From NCBI GenBank assembly GCA_032718475.1, contig JAUCBJ010004980.1, positions 1 through 64,000 of the forward strand: a DNA stretch of 64,000 nucleotides. Direction: 5' to 3'. The notes below the pieces were generated by a model. The model saw nothing but the letters and a program-made list of their open reading frames with translations, made no database searches and had not been told where the DNA came from. This DNA is from Nemertoderma westbladi (lineage: Eukaryota > Xenacoelomorpha > Nemertodermatida > Nemertodermatidae). Both the position numbers and the translations under genes were made by a program. Positions 11,460-21,508 of this stretch are shown here, in pieces; positions within the stretch are counted from its first letter, which is position 1, and every line of letters starts with the position of its first letter.

Positions 11460-11699
11460 GTTTGGTTAATGCGCGGTCTTTGAACTGACTATCAACGTTA
11501 CGGAACGGAGTCAGAAAGTGCCGAAAGCATTCGAATTGGATGAATTTATTGTGTTCATCTAGTTTAGTGAGTTTAGTTCTGAGTACCAGTGGGTGGGCAC
11601 GTATTGTTTGGCTGCACACATCGGCTATCCATCCAGAAAGTGTGGCATTCTCGAATATGGTATATATAGCTAATGAGCTATAATAATATATATATATAT
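11460..11699. other. Transition between gag ORF and minus-strand array
   Basis: Carries minus-strand open sequence (about 11463-11650) with coding-like composition but no recognised family, and ends in an AT-dinucleotide run (11680-11705). The right boundary of the LTR insertion is probably here; the five bases before the LTR (CAAAC) were not found as a clean duplicate. Confidence 0.35.
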
Positions 11700-12528
11700 A
11701 TAATAAAGCTATAAACAACTCCTGGTGCTGTTAATGGTCTGTCGAAATATAATTGCGAATAATGGTCGCCATAAACTCGTTGATAGCTGACGGGATCCCC
11801 AACTTTGAAATTCCATCCATATTCTTGGAATGTCAGATGTCCGATGGAAGTCCTTTGTACTTTGTTAATTCCGCTAGGTGTATTGGTATACATGAAACGG
11901 AAAAAACCTCGACCTTATACCCAAGGTGCTATCAATTGGGTGTCTACGAAAGGGTATGGGATGTTTTCCATATTTCTAAAATCGTTCTGGAGATCTCCAT
12001 AAAAAGCTGAATCGATATTAATGATTCTTTCGTCAAATAGCATTTCGAGGCCTGGTTGGGGTGACATAGATCCATCTATATCCATTGCCGGTTTGCATAT
12101 TGTATTGATTACATACTGGTGCGCGAGTTCGAATTGTCCATGTCTGAGTCTCTTTTGTATATCTGTAAGGGTTTCAAAAGAGTAGTCGATCGCATCGGAA
12201 CAGGCCCGAGGTGCCTAGATCCATCTATATCCATTGCCGGTTTGCATATTGTATTGATTACATACTGGTGCGCGAGTTCGAATTGTCCATGTCTGAGTCT
12301 CTTTTGTATATCTGTAAGGGTTTCAAAAGAGTAGTCGATCGCATCGGAACAGGCCCGAGTAAAAACATGGGTAGAACCAGCTAATCCTCGTATGTGAATC
12401 ATTCGCTTAGTTCCTAGTTCTCCATTAGGAACACTACCTTCATTATTGTAGGTAACCACTCCATACATTTCGATAATGTTACGAGATTCGTTCCACTCCT
12501 CTGTGGCCTTTTCTATAGTCATACCCAC
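11700..12528 (-). pseudogene. Unrecognised array ORF, broken by a 149-bp duplication
   Basis: Minus-strand coding-like sequence of about 270 codons, once the duplication is set aside. From the start region (Met at 12522) it passes motifs such as HIRGLAGSTHVFTRA and FELAHQYVINTI, then meets a 149-bp tandem duplication (12067-12359) that shifts the frame. Beyond the duplication the frame resumes, with one in-frame stop near 11926, through an aromatic-rich stretch ending about 11712. Codon use looks protein-like across the whole length, and the breaks (stop, frame-shifting duplication, LTR insertion) show it is no longer functional. No domain was recognised. It is the largest member of the minus-strand array. 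Confidence 0.5.
12067..12359. repeat. 149-bp tandem duplication inside an ORF
   Basis: Two nearly identical copies begin TAGATCCATCTATATCC at 12067 and 12216 and run to GGCCCGAG near 12359. The near identity implies a recent event. Because 149 is not a multiple of three it disrupts the minus-strand ORF. Confidence 0.9.
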
Positions 12529-12666
12529 AGGATGCCATAATGTCGCTCATTCACTGGTGTTAGGTAAATCGCGATATTTTAAATAATGGGTAGTATGTGT
12601 GGCTGCATCTCCATATCTCTGTATCCTTTCTTCTTCGAACAATACATCTAGATTCCAATGAACTAG

Positions 12667-13376
12667 TCAAGTTTTAATAAATCCATCGAGGTTGTATGGA
12701 GGTATTACGTCATTTTCTATTCTTGAGATGTTATAAGGTTTTCTAAATGAGTTTGCTTTAACTAATTGGTCCAAATGTTTTTGTAGTTGTTCAAGTTCAA
12801 CAAGGTCTAGGGGATTTATCAATGGTCGAAACTTTAAACTATGTGTAGGATCTTCGGGTTTCACCATATAATATTGAGCTAAGTGGACATAATAGGGGTG
12901 GTCTTTGATCCCGTAAAATGAGTTCTGTAAAGGTCTAGCGCGTATGTTAACCTCGTGTACCATGCGATGGACAAGGTCTGCTTGATTGTCCGGGGGGTCA
13001 ACGAGTATACTGTCAACACGAGCAGCTTCAATCGGCGGACGCTGTAACTTAGGAGCGTCAGCGATAAGATCTCGAGATCTTAAGTTGATATCAACCGGTT
13101 GAGGTTATGATGTTGCGAAGAGTTTATCTCCGAACTGAGGTACCATCGAAGGATGAATGATGGTTTTGGAGTAGAGATCAGTCATAAGTATCTGAGCTTC
13201 AGGTTGAGCTAAAGCTGCTTCTTCTCTCTTGTCCATTTCGATATGTTTCTCCTCTAGCTGATTCCTCTCTGCTTGTCTTTGAAACCGTTCGCCCAAGAAC
13301 TCTTGTAACAAATATGTATGTCCAAGTTCAATATCTCCCTTCAGATTTTCGATTTCTCGATCGAACTGAGGTAAAG
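12667..13376 (-). pseudogene. Unrecognised array ORF with coiled coil
   Basis: A single minus-strand frame of about 235 codons with one internal stop (TAA at 13105-13107). The N-terminal part (13376-13150) is Glu/Gln/Lys/Arg-rich and predicted by eye to be a coiled coil; it contains GERFQRQAERNQLEEKH. The second half is Pro-, Tyr- and His-containing (KDHPYYVHLAQYYMVK) and looks globular. The open frame extends 5' of the first possible start codon to a CAG at about 13367, so the true N-terminus is uncertain. No family recognised. Confidence 0.5.
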
Positions 13377-13429
13377 CTAATTATTTTACTGCTTGTACTT
13401 ATTGATGCAATCTACATTTGTCTAAACAA

Positions 13430-13639
13430 TCATAGGTTCCTTTTCCGATCTTTTGCCGAATTGCGTCCAGTGCCGGGACGATTATACGGGTTGAACGGAG
13501 ATATTAGATGTCTGTGTCCCAATCCTGCTAGGTAGGAAGGGCGAATATCTAAGGAGCCCACAATCGGAGTGCCACCGACCAATTGTTCTGGTAGCACCAG
13601 ATCTTTGAACAACGAGTACAACTCAGGAGGATCTGTCAT
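13430..13639 (-). CDS. Unrecognised small array ORF
   Basis: 69 codons from an ATG at 13639, containing LYSLFKDLVLPEQLVGG and a Gly/Pro/Asn/Arg-rich C-terminus. It lies 18 bp downstream of the preceding ORF on the same strand. Composition is coding-like, but no domain is recognised and it may be one exon or fragment of the neighbouring ORF. Confidence 0.4.
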   Translation of the reverse strand: MTDPPELYSLFKDLVLPEQLVGGTPIVGSLDIRPSYLAGLGHRHLISPFNPYNRPGTGRNSAKDRKRNL

Positions 13640-13657
13640 ACTGTTAGGGTCGAGAGT

Positions 13658-13951
13658 CTACGGTCGCACCGGAGAATAAGGAGGTCTGACCGAGTATTCT
13701 GGAACTCTGATCATAGGTTTACTTAAGGATCGTTTGAGTCGAGCGAGCGTGGGTGGCACGTGGAACAGGTTTTGCACAAAACTCCCATAAGTATAGCGAG
13801 TGAAACTATGTTTAGCGCAACGTCTCCGCAGGTGTTTATGGCGTTCCGTTTGTTGATTGGGTCTAGGGCATTCAATGCAGTAATACCAAAGATGCACATC
13901 TTGTAAAGGAAACGCTGGCGACTTTTCTCCTGTTTTACAATATTCATCCAT
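13658..13951 (-). CDS. Small Cys/His ORF of the array
   Basis: 97 codons. The central part carries a possible zinc-binding cluster (CIECPRP followed by ERHKHLRRRCAKH), and the C-terminus is Pro/Arg-rich with PPYSPVRP. An alternative frame, 13723-13959, overlaps it and is judged a shadow because it lacks this composition. No family recognised; nucleic-acid binding would be a guess. Confidence 0.4.
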   Translation of the reverse strand: MDEYCKTGEKSPAFPLQDVHLWYYCIECPRPNQQTERHKHLRRRCAKHSFTRYTYGSFVQNLFHVPPTLARLKRSLSKPMIRVPEYSVRPPYSPVRP

Positions 13952-14020
13952 CTATTCAAAGCTATCCGGTAGAACAGGTAGGGGTCAATTAGCGGTAAGA
14001 TACATCATAGTAAAATACAA

Positions 14021-14266
14021 TCATTTAGGTTCCTCATTTGTTATAGGATTAGGATATATACCTTGCGGATATCGAGTTTCTAAATTTTGTTGACTAGCTA
14101 CTTTGAGATAAGTTTCTCTCAGGAACTCTAAATATTCGTAAAAGTTAGTACGCTTGTCTGGTTCTTCAACATCTTCCCTTTCGAGTCGGTTTTGAATATA
14201 ATTTTCATGTTCGATTCTCAGTTTGTCGTTTCGACTCCGCTGCGCGTGATATTTAAATAACATCAT
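14021..14266 (-). CDS. Small charged ORF of the array
   Basis: 81 codons with a basic N-terminus (KYHAQRSRNDK) and a helical, charged middle (NRLEREDVEEPDKR). It overlaps the end of the upstream ORF by 14 bp, an arrangement unusual in an animal genome but normal in compact viral or element genomes. No family recognised. Confidence 0.4.
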   Translation of the reverse strand: MMLFKYHAQRSRNDKLRIEHENYIQNRLEREDVEEPDKRTNFYEYLEFLRETYLKVASQQNLETRYPQGIYPNPITNEEPK

Positions 14267-14525
14267 CTCCCTTTTGGTATGATAGGATAGGATGACCAGT
14301 AGTCAAGAAGTTCATACCATTGTGATGGGTATAGCACGCGGTGAATTTTCTATAGTCCCATTCACACTTAAGCTGTTCCTCGGACATCAGCGGTTCGATA
14401 TAACATCCATCATCTTCCGTCGTGTGTTGACTAGCGTCACCGCTTAACAAACTATCAACAAATGCTTGTAGAGGTAGCGTATATCGCTCCCTGATACCAA
14501 GATCATCTTCTATCAACTCAGTCAT
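14253..14525 (-). CDS. First ORF of the minus-strand array
   Basis: 90 codons from an ATG at 14525, acidic (MTELIEDDLGIRERY start; TTEDDGCYIEP in the middle). It is the 5'-most member of the array; no coding-like minus-strand sequence was seen upstream to 15285. No domain recognised. Confidence 0.4.
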   Translation of the reverse strand: MTELIEDDLGIRERYTLPLQAFVDSLLSGDASQHTTEDDGCYIEPLMSEEQLKCEWDYRKFTACYTHHNGMNFLTTGHPILSYQKGDDVI

Positions 14526-15289
14526 GATATATGTAGGAGTTTATTAATATTATAAATAAAGGCTAGCGGGCGTCGCTGCCCTTGTTATCCCCCAACTGCC
14601 CCTGGACAGTATTGAGATCCTCAGCGCTGATGTGCTGCTGTCACTGTGCCTGTCGCCAACATTGTAGCCACACAACGACAACAATAATCAGCACGAGTCA
14701 CTCTACTGTCCGTCCTAAGGGCTCGAATATACTGGAGGTAATTATTGCAGATGTAGGATAACTTTCACAATTGCAGCTCTCTACTGTAAACACACTTTAG
14801 TAGTAACATTCACTTATAAATTTGCGTTAGTCAAATGCCTTCCAGAATGCCACATTGTTATTATGTATCCAGGGATACTATCGAGATGCTATGTATTACG
14901 CATTCTATTCAATGGGGCAAGCTTTCTATTGTTCTTTTAACTTACTTCTAATTCTAGCGTGGTTGTTACTACAGTGACATTATATTCAAAGCTAGTGGTA
15001 GAATTATGGTAATTATCATGCATGCAGATCTGGGATGATATTTAATAGCGACTCTTGGGTTATTAATATTCCCTTTATATATGATATTTATTAATTTTGT
15101 TGGCTATTGGCTGCACACTGGGAGATTCTCTCACACTGCTATACTTAATAGGGTGAATCTCCGCTCCCATGATCTATTAATTGACTAAATTTTGGGAATA
15201 TTGATAAATTGTATAAAAATGACAATTTATTTAATTCATGAGAGGATATGAATTTAAATATTATTCCCGTGAATTTTATTATTTAATAT
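14526..15289. other. Non-coding stretch upstream of array
   Basis: No gene or repeat recognised. If the array is a transcribed unit, its promoter would lie here, but no specific element was seen. Confidence 0.4.
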
Positions 15290-15590
15290 TAGAATGGACA
15301 CAGTTTTATTCCAGAACATGTGTGGGGACGCCAACCATTGATTCTAGAAATTTTGTCTTTTAAGTATATCGGTGGGTGCCGCGATATCCTAATCAACTAA
15401 ATTTTTAGATGGTCAAAGGGTTTAATATATTTTTATTTTAACATTTTATTATAACAAATGTTGTTAATATTTAACAGATAGTTAGTATTAGAATGGGCAC
15501 CGATTTATTCCAGAACACGTCTGGGGACGTTAACCACTGATTCTAGAAATTTTGTATTTTAAGCATATCGGTGGGTGCCGTATATCAGTG
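15290..15590 (+). repeat. Direct repeat pair, ~198-bp period
   Basis: Two ~100-bp blocks (15291-15400 and 15489-15585) share TTATTCCAGAACA, GGGGACG, TTCTAGAAATTTTGT and ATCGGTGGGTGCCG. The second abuts the endonuclease fragment that follows. Confidence 0.7.
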
Positions 15591-15939
15591 GTAGGAAATT
15601 TCTTAGCCAGTCTTCCAGAACATGAGAAGTGGCAACGGATGATGCGGTTAGACATTTGGTCTATTTCGTCCAATGCTGCATGTGGAGTTGGATACATCAA
15701 TAGACCAATTCCACCATTGCCACTATCATCTGCTGACGCGAGGGCGAGTCGCCAACCACCCCCATGTCCTTAATCAGAAACTCATCAGTCTGTCCAGTCT
15801 GCATTCGGTGCTCTTGAACACCCACTGCGCTAAGAGAAACCTTATCCGCCAAGGCAGTCAGGTCACCTTGTCGCATTGGGGACCCGAGTGTTAGGGTGTT
15901 TACTGAGACTAGTCTAGTGACTTGCCTCAGATTCACCAA
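15591..15939 (-). pseudogene. Non-LTR endonuclease N-terminal fragment
   Basis: Minus-strand sequence resembling the beginning of an APE-type endonuclease domain of non-LTR retrotransposons: VNTLTLGSPMRQGDL followed by VSLSAVGVQEHRM, where the QE pair matches the catalytic-Glu motif. A frameshift near 15750 leads into a second frame (about 15591-15740) with GLLMYPTPHAALDE, similar to the next block of such domains (G-G-V-G-L-L). Everything downstream is missing. It may be from the same family as the RT at 62511-64000, but no overlap allows a test. Confidence 0.6.
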
Positions 15940-16087
15940 TGACTTCGTTGGTCAGGGTGGAACATGAGATTAGCCTCCAACTCCAGAATCCGTCTCCCCC
16001 TCACAATCTGGCCTCCGTGGTGACCCAGGGTTTGGGCCGGAACTCTTCCCAGATCAATGCTTTGGATAATTTAGTTAGTATTATTAA

Positions 16088-17654
16088 CCCTATTAAACCC
16101 GGGGGGGGGGGGGGGGTGGGGGTCAATATGACCCCCCCCCGTGGTTTTTTTATTATAATTCTGAAACAAACGCAGTTGGGAATCTGAAATTTTATGACTT
16201 TTCCTAAAAATGTATTGTCTTAATGGTAGTGAAAACCGTTTTCAAAAATATTGGGTACTTTTCGAGTTATAGCACCATTTTTTAACCCTACTTTTGGCAC
16301 TTTTTTTGAGACGTTTTTTGAAAATTACATTTCATTAAATATTAATTGTAACATCTCTATTTTTGATTTGCACCGGTTTTTTGGTGTTAGAAATTGGATG
16401 GAATTCATATAAATTGATTTAGAAATTTCAAACTTGTTTTTTTCGATGGGTGCCAAATTTTGGTGCCAGCACCAAATTTTGAAATAAGTCAATTTTGTAA
16501 ATTGATTGTTTGAAACTTGTTTTTTACGCAATTGGGGTTTTTTGAGGTTCTGGATTCGATGAAATATATACGAGTTGAACCAAGCGTATCAAACTTGTAT
16601 TTTTCAGTGCTGTGTGCTAATTTTGGTGCTAGCACGAAATTTTGAAAATCCATTCAATATATAAAATTGCTTGTGACAATTTATTTCTTGCGTTTTAGAG
16701 GTTTATGGCTGTTCTGAATTCAATGGAAAATATAATTATCGAACTTGACATCTCAAACTTGTATTTTTCGGATGTGGGTGCAAAATGTGGTGCTAGCACC
16801 AAATTTTGAAAACCATCAAATATATCAATTGATTGTGTCACCTTGTTTCTTGCGTTATACGGGTTTGTGATGGTTCTGAATTCAATGGAATCAGTAAAAA
16901 TTTCATAAGAGTTCTCAAACTTGTATTTTTCGCCGGTGGGTGAAAATTGTTGTGCCAGCACCAAATTTTGGAAAATATGCAAATTGATAAGTAGATAGTA
17001 TCACCTTGTTTCTTGCGTTATACGGGTTTATGAGGGTCCTGAATCCGATGGAATCAATAAAAACAGCACTGGACATCGCAAACTTGTACTTTTTGGTGAT
17101 GGGTACGAAATTTGGTGCTAGCACCAAAATTTGCTAAATTACGCCGAAAAATACAAGTAGCAATGATCTGGCATATTAGAAATGTATTCCATTAGAATCA
17201 GCGCCCTCGAAAACCTGAAAATGTGAATTTATAGCATCGTATAAGTGAATTAAAAATTTTGTGTTCTAACTGAAAAGTGCTGGTTACTTGTTTTTTTCAT
17301 TTTTTTCCTACGCAGAGAGGACTAAACAGCCATTTATAGTAATCATATCATTTTTAAATATTTTCCAATGTATTTTGCACCCCAAAAAACCTGTATTGAA
17401 AAATAATTAGCCGAAAATGTAACTTTCAAATTTGGTGAAAATTGTGCACTACTTGTAATTTTGGTGCTGCAATATAACCACCCCAGTACATTTTTTCGAA
17501 ATTTTTTTTTTTCGGTCGGATCCAGACATGTGATACCTACGTACAAACAAAAAATCAGACGTTTTCGTAAATATTTGTAGATTTTAGAGGGGGGGGGTCA
17601 ATATGACCCCCTCCCGGTATTTGTACAACATTTTATAGCCCGGTACTAATAGGG
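16088..17654. mobile_element. piggyBac-like non-autonomous element, copy 1
   Basis: Flanked by TTAA on both sides (16084-16087 and 17655-17658), the piggyBac target duplication, and with termini CCCTATTA...TAATAGGG. Subterminal palindromes of the form GGGGGTCAATATGACCCCC occur near both ends. Internally it is non-coding and mostly made of ~163-bp repeats. Length is 1567 bp. A near-identical copy in opposite orientation lies at 43127-44685 and a third left end at 61693. No transposase; mobility would depend on a piggyBac-type enzyme supplied in trans. Confidence 0.85.
16440..17140 (+). repeat. Internal ~163-bp repeats of copy 1
   Basis: About five units, each with CAAACTTGTATTTTTCGG, then the palindrome GGTGCTAGCACC (or GGTGCCAGCACC) near 16460, 16622, 16790, 16950 and 17113, then TTTCTTGCGTTATACGGGTT and GAATTCAATGGAAT. 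Open frames of 70-95 codons arise only because the unit length is close to a multiple of three. Confidence 0.85.
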
Positions 17655-18371
17655 TTAAATGTGCCGCTGTTAGATTACACTGTTGCTTGAGAAAATATGT
17701 GGTGAAATTAAATCGGGTCTATCTTAACTTATATTAACTCTTCACTGAACTTTGATATATTAGTTTCATTTTAGATTACACTTTTTTATCGAGGACAACC
17801 AACACAACCAACAAGCAACCAAGGAAATTCCCAATAGAAAGGGAATTTTTACAAGTTAAAAGAAGACGGATTACCAATTGATATCATATGTTTTCAAAAA
17901 TATAATTTAAAAATTATAAACTTTTGTTGAAATTTCATAATTAAAATTAACGATCGATCAGTGGATCTCACCCAATAGGCCAATAATATAATTTAATTCA
18001 AGATATTAATAATTTAACTACAGCAGTTGTAGAGTTAACTAAAGGAGTTGTATACTGTGCAGTGCATGAGGAACATACTATGCATTCAGTGCATCACTGA
18101 ATGCTGAATATAATATTTCAACATTTCTGCACTGGCATTGCCTAACCAATACCACATATGGATATTGGATACATAACGGAGAAACTATATTATAAGTTGG
18201 AGGATAAAGGGCATGGACTTTTTGAAAATAATTGCAAATTACTTGCTTTAATATTTTGGTAATAGATGTGTAGATTACGTGATTTAGAGAGTTAGTATTA
18301 ACTGTAGGCCTACTTGACATTAGCTTAAGTTGTAGGCTCTTCTGTATATTATTATAAGGATAATACTGCAC

Positions 18372-18630
18372 CTGGATTATCATTATAGAATCTTCCATTA
18401 CTGTGGATTCCTGATAGAGTCCCTATTGAAGAGAACACAGTCACAATAAGATCAGTTACTGCTAGAGACCCAATGAAAACAGAACTGGCAACTCTCAGCT
18501 CCTTCTCAGAAACTATAGCAACAAATATTAAAGAGTTGCCCAATAGTCCAGTAATAAGTAGTATGTAGAGGTATATGTTGTAGGATTTAACCCAACCATT
18601 GTAATTGATGACCACAGGCTCATCAGTCAT
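18372..18630 (-). CDS. Rhodopsin-family GPCR, first exon (TM1-TM2)
   Basis: An ORF from ATG 18630 encodes a short extracellular N-terminus, then a hydrophobic helix ending in LLGNSLIFVAIV (TM1 with the family's G-N motif), a short first intracellular loop (SEKELRVASS) and a second helix with FIGSLAVTDLIVTVF (TM2, matching the L-A-x-x-D signature). The Asp of TM2, the sodium-site residue, is present. The frame reaches a CAG/GTGCAG splice donor (exon end 18372), so the gene has an intron here and continues to lower coordinates; TM3-TM7 were not found in the window. The ligand class cannot be told. This is the clearest host gene in the window, and the sequence is intact. Confidence 0.7.
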
Positions 18631-21264
18631 TATTGGTTACATAAGTTTATTTGTAATATACCTTGAATGTCTTAGGCTCGTGGGTCAGAAAGACAGTTAT
18701 TACAAATTTTGTTCATAAACCTTCAATATACCATTAAGTCAATTTTTAAATCGTTTCCCTTTAACGTTATAGACTAACTTGAAAGTTTGCATAATATATA
18801 CAACTTCATGGGCCTAATATTGGGTCAAAAGCGACTATTAAAATTGATTAGGGTGATAATTAATATTCATTAGCAGCAAATAATATTAATTAATTAGGTC
18901 AAAATCATAATTTCTAACATATAATATCAAAACATATTGCTTATTTCGATAAAATTAATGAGCTTAAACTGAAAATCTTTTTCTACAAAATAATATTTAT
19001 AACTACTCCACTGATATATCAATCGAGCAAAAAAACAATTCACACAACTACAATTACATCTCGGGGTTGGCTTTATGATGCTACACCCAATCCATAAAGG
19101 TGTATACTTCCAAATTAACTCCCTTCCTATTCTTCATCCTTCCTACTCTCTATTATTCATTTACTTCCCATTCTTCCAAAATAATTATTGTAATAATGTT
19201 GATATAATTGGGCTTCTAGTCAATAAATATAACTGAATTGAGTGATACATTTTAATGATTTTACAGTATAATTTAGTAAACATAATTTTAAATATGAAAG
19301 AGGAAAACAACTGCCAATAAGATATCTTGTCCCAGTTTAAAATGTCCAATGGTAAGACTAAAGTGTTAGCAGCATGATCACTTTTGTCACAATCCCAGCC
19401 ATTCACATTCACTGAATAAAAAGATTTCATTGCATTCATTACATCTGTTCATTTTTCTGTACTGACTGATTTCAGTACTTGCAAGGCTAAAATAATGTAT
19501 GAGAGTTTCTGATAACGTTGGATGGGTGTTTAACAGCTAGTCCTCTGCTTCCAACTACGTTATCGTATTCACAGTGGTTTTCTCTTCTTTCTGGACCAGT
19601 TCATCATTCAATATATATATAAATATATATGTCTATTCCTCGCAGCTTTTAGGCCACTGGTCCCACTGTGAAAGATATGCGGTATGTATAAGAAATAGTT
19701 ATACATGTATATAGTTGATAAAGTTTAGCGTCATCTAGCGGGTAACTATGAAATTTTCTATGTTATATACATATATATATATATTTTGAATGCGCAATTA
19801 GGCCATTATTAAATAATTGAATAGGGTGCCTATATTACATAGGATGCTTAATAGATTTATTAATGAGGTATTTTGTTTGAATGAAGTTCGTAACCATTGT
19901 GTGTTGGTCGTGTTTGTTTGTTTGGGTGGGGTTGGGAGGGGGGTGGGGGTGTATACATGTAAAAGAATGAGCCGCCAAGGTGTGCTGAGAGATAAGACGA
20001 ATGGAGGTGTCGACTAGGGCAGGGGTGAATTTATATAACCACTGGTGTTAATCTAAAAACATTTCGTTTTGCAATATAGGATATAATTTTTGTAAAATTT
20101 TGAAATATTACCGCCCCCTTTAATATTTCTAAATGTTCTAAAAATTATAGCACTACAGTAGTGATGCAACGGGAATCTGGCTTCTAATTGGGGGGGGGGG
20201 GGGGGGGGGGGGATTAAAAATGGTTGAATAATAGTGCAGTTTTCAAACCGTGATAGTTAGTTGCTGCCGCACTCTTTTCCAACAACTTGGATCCCCACCA
20301 GTGGAGGTTGATGGTGGTAAGCCTCACTGCCACCCTATTATAATCCGATTCATTCGACACTCATCTCGGCGAAAAATGTTCCTCAACAAACAGAAACTAC
20401 TGAATGGTATCTACATATCGGAACATTTAACAGCCTGTCGATCTGCGTAATTATATCATGTTAATGTTTTGAAATGTAGCAAAGTTGCTATATGTGCTGC
20501 TTCCACGATGAATGGGTACATTAAGCTCTCAAAGCATCACTTCACCACCCACCTGGTGGGGTGTGGCTGCATTGAACCGCAGGGAACCATCAGCAGAGCG
20601 TCTGTCATCTCTGCGTAAATCCTCTGATCACACTACCAGGGTGACTTCTCAACAACGTGTAGGACAACCTACCCGCTGATGATCAGACGAGGAAGTTTAA
20701 TCTGCAACTTATTATGATTTTCATGCGTGACAGGGTCAGGCATCGGGTATTAATTAATTGTTTAATAAAGTCATTGGCATTGGGTATAACATTACGTTCA
20801 TTTATATATAGCCTCAAAAAACATGTAATATTTAGGAATATAATATTTTATAGACATTTTATGAACTACACTTTTATTTCATAACCTTTATTTTAAATTT
20901 AACTTTTACAGTTAGGCAAGGTGATGGTTTGTTGTTATCCGGTAACGGTAATTAATTCAGCTATAAGAATAGCTGAAATAGTTGTTACGTAGTGTTTGAT
21001 AACGGTAAGCATTTTTAGTACCATTTTTTAGTACCATTTTTAGTACCAATCCAGTAGGTAAGGACAACAGTAATTCCAACCTTTCCCCATGAGCCTAACC
21101 AACCAACTAACATGCGATTTCTGTTTTACCCCAATACTAAATATAGAACCAAAAATAATTTGTCCTATTTTTAATAATCTCTAATAATCTCTACCATCTA
21201 TCTACCTTGAGGAACCCACTTTAACGATAATAACTTAAATAATATATTTTGTACTTTTTGTTAT
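18631..21264. other. Non-coding stretch with G-run
   Basis: No supported gene. Contains AT-dinucleotide runs (19608-19632 and 19770-19785) and a run of 23 G (20190-20212). The open frames present are short and without family resemblance. Confidence 0.45.
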
Positions 21265-21504
21265 ATAGAAACCTTTCCATTCTCTTCAGTCCCAGACAGT
21301 GACACCGATATTTTTTATGTTAAAGATGATGATAACTTTGACTTACCCTATAACTTCAACGAATATGACAGTACATTAAAAAATATAGACCCTGACCAAA
21401 ATTTAGACTCCAATAAAACAAACGGAAAATATTTTTCAGAATAAAAATTTAATAATCTACCACATGATACTCAATATCAATATATAACCTAAATTGTAGA
21501 AGTC
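21265..21504 (+). pseudogene. Non-LTR retrotransposon, 5' part of ORF
   Basis: Plus-strand frame rich in Asp/Asn (DSDTDIFYVKDDDNFDLPYN) leading to NLNCRSL at 21481-21505, which matches the start of an APE-type endonuclease domain (the N-x-R-S-L motif). The reading is cut exactly here by the TTAA-flanked element 21509-23118, and homology resumes on its far side. One stop near 21441 already breaks it. Confidence 0.55.
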
Positions 21505-21508
21505 TTAA

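Noticed and set aside
16325-17127. Open frames of 68-95 codons in the piggyBac-like element, also at 43617-44085
   Set aside because: Products of the ~163-bp internal repeat, present in both copies only through shared ancestry.
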